Positions 6,194-8,293 of a stretch of DNA of 8,293 nucleotides are shown here, piece after piece. Origin of the DNA: CAYYRI01 sp964474185. Its GTDB lineage: Bacteria; Patescibacteriota; Minisyncoccia; Minisyncoccales; RBG-13-42-11. Location: contig CAYYRI010000020.1 in assembly GCA_964474185.1 (NCBI GenBank), forward strand, positions 1 to 8,293, read 5' to 3'. Below the pieces are notes generated by a model. That model was not told the origin of the DNA, searched no databases, and was given only the letters and a program-made list of their open reading frames with translations. Within the stretch, counting starts at the first letter, position 1; every line of letters starts with the position of its first letter. Made by a program: the position numbers and the translations under genes.

Positions 6194-7216
6194 TTAAGAA
6201 GAGGATTTATCCTCTTCGCCTTCTTTCAATCGCTTCGTTTCCCCTATTTCCTCCAGTTTTTCCACCTTTTCATCAAGTATGGAAAGGCGCTTTTCGGAAG
6301 ATTCGTAGGCGGATTTGGCGTTGGATATATGGTTGCCAAGTTTCCGGAAATCGTCCATCAGTTTTTCCGCGTCCTGATGCACCCTGCCGAGTTTCTTCAA
6401 AATTTCCTGCGTTTGTTTTGAAATCTGAGTGTCTTTAAACCAATGTTCGATGGTTCTCAATGCGAGATATATGGTGTTGGGCGAGGTCAGAATGATTTTC
6501 TTTGACCAGGCAAAAGAAGCTATGTCAATTTCTTTTCCGATATTGTTTATTATTTCGTAATATATGGCTTCCGCCGGAATATACATCAGGGCGAAATCAA
6601 CCGTTCCTTCGGAGGGCAGGATATACTTTGAGGAAATTTCCAGGACCCTGTTTTTTACGTCCTCGAGAAAGCTTTTTTTATAGAAATTTTTCTCCGTTTC
6701 AGTTCCCGCACTGACCATTTTCCCGAAGTTTTCCGAAGGAAACTTGGAATCTATCGATAAAATCTTTCCATCCGGCAATTTTAATATCACATCAACCTGT
6801 TCACCGGAAGAAAAAAGATATTGTTTTTTATAAAGTTCCTGAGGAAAATGTTGCGACAGAATGTGCTCCAAACTCGCTTCACCCCATTGCCCTCTTAATT
6901 TGGGAGATTTGAATATTTCCTGAAAAGTGGATACGTCTTTTACTACCGCCTGCACCTGCTTCAAATCTTCTTTTATCTGGGTGGCTTCCCGGGTAAAAGA
7001 CGACATCTGGTCGTTCATCGCCTTTGAAGTTCCGTCCTGGCTGTCCCGCATTTCTTTCAGTTGGCCTATCATCAGATCGGTTATTCTCCTTTCTAAATCC
7101 CTGATGGCATCCGATTGTTTATCATCAGTTTTTGATTTTCTGCTCCAAAAAACAAATATTGCGACTACGAATGCCACAATCAAAAATATCGCTAAAGTTA
7201 ATGGAGAAATAGTCAT
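6194..7216 (-). CDS. rmuC: RmuC family DNA recombination protein (predicted nuclease-fold)
   Basis: This 340-aa protein has one N-terminal membrane anchor (about residues 7-24), a coiled-coil stretch (about 33-95), then the RmuC core. The core reads LRGQWGEASLEHIL (107-120), EQVDVILKLPDGKILSIDSKFP (139-160) and DFALMYIPAEAIYYE (207-221). A second coiled coil and an acidic tail finish it (about 265-340). The segment VD142VIL...ID156SK158 fits the PD-(D/E)xK restriction-like core proposed for RmuC. RmuC limits DNA inversions and rearrangements in E. coli; its exact activity is unsettled. It starts 15 nt after the antiporter gene but also has its own promoter inside that gene's end, so it can be expressed separately. 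No Shine-Dalgarno is visible. Confidence 0.94.
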   Translation of the reverse strand: MTISPLTLAIFLIVAFVVAIFVFWSRKSKTDDKQSDAIRDLERRITDLMIGQLKEMRDSQDGTSKAMNDQMSSFTREATQIKEDLKQVQAVVKDVSTFQEIFKSPKLRGQWGEASLEHILSQHFPQELYKKQYLFSSGEQVDVILKLPDGKILSIDSKFPSENFGKMVSAGTETEKNFYKKSFLEDVKNRVLEISSKYILPSEGTVDFALMYIPAEAIYYEIINNIGKEIDIASFAWSKKIILTSPNTIYLALRTIEHWFKDTQISKQTQEILKKLGRVHQDAEKLMDDFRKLGNHISNAKSAYESSEKRLSILDEKVEKLEEIGETKRLKEGEEDKSSS

Positions 7217-7222
7217 TAAAAT

Positions 7223-7251
7223 ATAATAATATTACCTCGTTAAAATTTCAA
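7223..7251 (-). promoter_or_regulatory. Promoter of rmuC within the end of the antiporter gene
   Basis: On the minus strand the -35 is TTGAAA (7251-7246), the spacer is exactly 17 nt, and the -10 is TATTAT (7228-7223). The predicted start point is 7216, the A of the rmuC ATG. The -35 overlaps the last codons of the upstream gene. Confidence 0.55.
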
Positions 7252-8182
7252 CTATTAAAAAAGCAACGTATATGCTGATTAAAACAAAACCTTCTTTTCT
7301 GGTTATTTTCTGGCCGGTTTTAGCGAAAAAAAAGAAAGACATCACGGCGATCACCAAGAAAAGTCGGGCAACCAAAAAAGGAGAAAAATCGGCGATCTTT
7401 ATCGGCATAATCAAAGAAACGATTCCCAATATAAAAGTGGAGGTAATGGCGACGTTTCCCATCTGATTTCCCAATATCATCCAGTCCCGTCCCTTTCTTG
7501 CGGCTTGCAGGCTGAAAACGGTTTCAGGCATGCAAGTACCGATGGCCACTACAAAAATACCGATTAGCCCCAAGGGCAAATCAAATGTTTGATAAAAAAA
7601 CATGGCGGATTTAACCACTCCCTGCCCGCCTATTAAAAGCAAAATCAATCCTGTAAATATAATAAAGATATCTTTTGCGATTTCTTTCGAACTGAATTTC
7701 TGCGGACAATTTTCATAAACTTTTGTGAATCTGTCTTTTTTTGAAAAAAGCCAAAATGAGTAAATGGCAAAACTAGACAGAAGAAAAATTCCGTCCAGTC
7801 TGGACAAAATGCCGTCGAGAATAAAAAAGACGGGCAAAAGTGCGATGATCATTGTAAAAAGAGCGCTTCCTTGGACCGTTTTGCTGTTTGAAGAAAGTCC
7901 TCCGCGGGAAATCAAAGCCGCCAACCCCACCACAATGGAAATGTCGAATATATTAGAACCCATTACGTCTCCAAAGGAAAGCTCGGGTATTTTATTAAGA
8001 GCGGAAACAATTCCGATCATCAAATTCGGTATCGTGGCCCCTATCCCGACCACGAAAAAAGCCAAAACAAATTCTTTTAATTTGAAACAAACTCCGATTC
8101 TTGACAAAGCATCAATGAGCCATTTCCCGGAAAAAACCAGCAGAAAGAAAGAACCGATTAAAATAGCGACGTGTAAAAGCAT
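7232..8182 (-). CDS. CaCA superfamily cation antiporter (Na+/Ca2+ exchanger-like) with atypical ion-site residues
   Basis: This 316-aa protein has about ten hydrophobic segments in two homologous halves joined by a short hydrophilic loop (about 148-170), as in prokaryotic NCX proteins. The alpha-1 repeat is GIGATIPNLMIGIVSAL (46-62) with LSFGDVMGSNIFDI (68-81). The alpha-2 repeat is AIGTCMPETVFSLQAARKG (213-231) with ILGNQMGNVAITS (236-248). These exchangers use ion gradients to expel Ca2+ or related cations. In NCX_Mj, as I recall it, the metal site uses Glu in each PE motif and Asn/Asp 27 residues later. Here those positions are Asn53, Asp80, Glu220 and Thr247, so the first Glu and the second-half Asp are replaced, and transported ions may differ. 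The start is fixed by a strong promoter 8 nt upstream. rmuC follows after 15 nt. Confidence 0.9.
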   Translation of the reverse strand: MLLHVAILIGSFFLLVFSGKWLIDALSRIGVCFKLKEFVLAFFVVGIGATIPNLMIGIVSALNKIPELSFGDVMGSNIFDISIVVGLAALISRGGLSSNSKTVQGSALFTMIIALLPVFFILDGILSRLDGIFLLSSFAIYSFWLFSKKDRFTKVYENCPQKFSSKEIAKDIFIIFTGLILLLIGGQGVVKSAMFFYQTFDLPLGLIGIFVVAIGTCMPETVFSLQAARKGRDWMILGNQMGNVAITSTFILGIVSLIMPIKIADFSPFLVARLFLVIAVMSFFFFAKTGQKITRKEGFVLISIYVAFLIVEILTR

Positions 8183-8190
8183 ATTATTTT

Positions 8191-8219
8191 ATTGTAATTT
8201 AAAAAAGCCGAGATGACAA
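8191..8219 (-). promoter_or_regulatory. Sigma-70-type promoter of the CaCA antiporter gene
   Basis: On the minus strand the -35 is TTGTCA (8219-8214), the spacer is exactly 17 nt, and the -10 is TACAAT (8196-8191). The predicted start point is about 8184, 2 nt before the ATG at 8182, with no Shine-Dalgarno. This is the best promoter match in the window. Confidence 0.66.
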
Positions 8220-8230
8220 CTCTTCTCGAC
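8201..8230 (-). terminator. Rho-independent terminator-like hairpin overlapping the antiporter promoter
   Basis: On the minus strand GTCGAGA (8230-8224) pairs with TCTCGGC (8213-8207) over 7 bp including one G-U, with a 10-nt loop, followed directly by six Ts (8206-8201). It would end a transcript entering from beyond the right edge. Its loop contains the -35 of the antiporter promoter and its T-run lies in that promoter's spacer. Confidence 0.6.
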
Positions 8231-8268
8231 TAAGCTGCGGACTATTCTTAAATTAGCTCGGACGATTT

Positions 8269-8287
8269 TCGCCGCCTGCGGCGGCGA
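8269..8287. repeat. GC-rich perfect palindrome, 8-bp arms, at the right edge
   Basis: TCGCCGCC and GGCGGCGA flank a TGC loop. The block 8231-8293 has no supported gene; besides this palindrome I see nothing assignable in it. The GC content contrasts with the AT-rich surroundings, as in short palindromic repeats. Confidence 0.6.
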
Positions 8288-8293
8288 GGAAAA

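Noticed and set aside
6052..6438. Plus-strand open frame starting in the rmuC-rplU gap
   Set aside because: Most of it is antisense to rmuC; its unique 5' part is the palindrome itself and reads as low-information sequence without a Shine-Dalgarno.
958..8182. Recoded UGA (genetic code 25) as in Gracilibacteria
   Set aside because: All core proteins are full length without in-frame TGA, and rplU ends at TGA right after its conserved region and a short tail.
8189..8293. Minus-strand frame open from the right edge for 34 codons
   Set aside because: It would run through the terminator hairpin and the whole antiporter promoter, so it is probably non-coding. A real gene end cannot be excluded without sequence beyond the edge.

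Overview
The window looks like a chromosome segment from a Candidate Phyla Radiation (Patescibacteria) bacterium, most likely Parcubacteria-like. This is inferred from compact, Lys/Ile/Phe-rich versions of core genes, very short intergenic gaps, mostly absent Shine-Dalgarno sequences, and AT-rich 'AAATTC/CGAAAT' repeats of a kind I recall from Parcubacteria assemblies. All full-length genes are read with TAA, TAG or TGA as stops, so the standard bacterial code fits and UGA is not recoded. Eight genes are complete and one (dnaX) is cut by the left edge.

Layout. 1-849 (minus): a membrane GtrA-like protein followed 5 nt later by dnaX, the clamp-loader gene. dnaX is interrupted right after the Walker A lysine by the start of an intein. 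958-2358 (plus): cysS, convergent with a PimA-like glycosyltransferase (2369-3502, minus); a four-copy heptamer repeat carries both stop codons. 3557-5547 (plus): dnaB and recR as a tight operon. 5549-5672: an AT-rich imperfect inverted repeat between convergent recR and rplU that also encodes the L21 C-terminal tail. 5627-5974 (minus): rplU, behind a 219-nt non-coding stretch with three hairpins. 6194-8182 (minus): a CaCA-family cation antiporter followed by rmuC. 8183-8293: a promoter intertwined with a terminator-like hairpin, plus a GC-rich palindrome.

The genes serve replication and repair (DnaX, DnaB, RecR, RmuC), translation (CysRS, L21) and the envelope or transport (GtrA, GT4, CaCA). 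They form no single pathway and there is no defence island or obvious horizontally acquired cassette. The most notable points are the DnaX P-loop intein, five promoters whose predicted start points fall 0-2 nt from the start codon (leaderless mRNAs), a piece of the dispersed intergenic repeat inside the cysS reading frame, and substituted metal-site residues in CysRS and in the antiporter.
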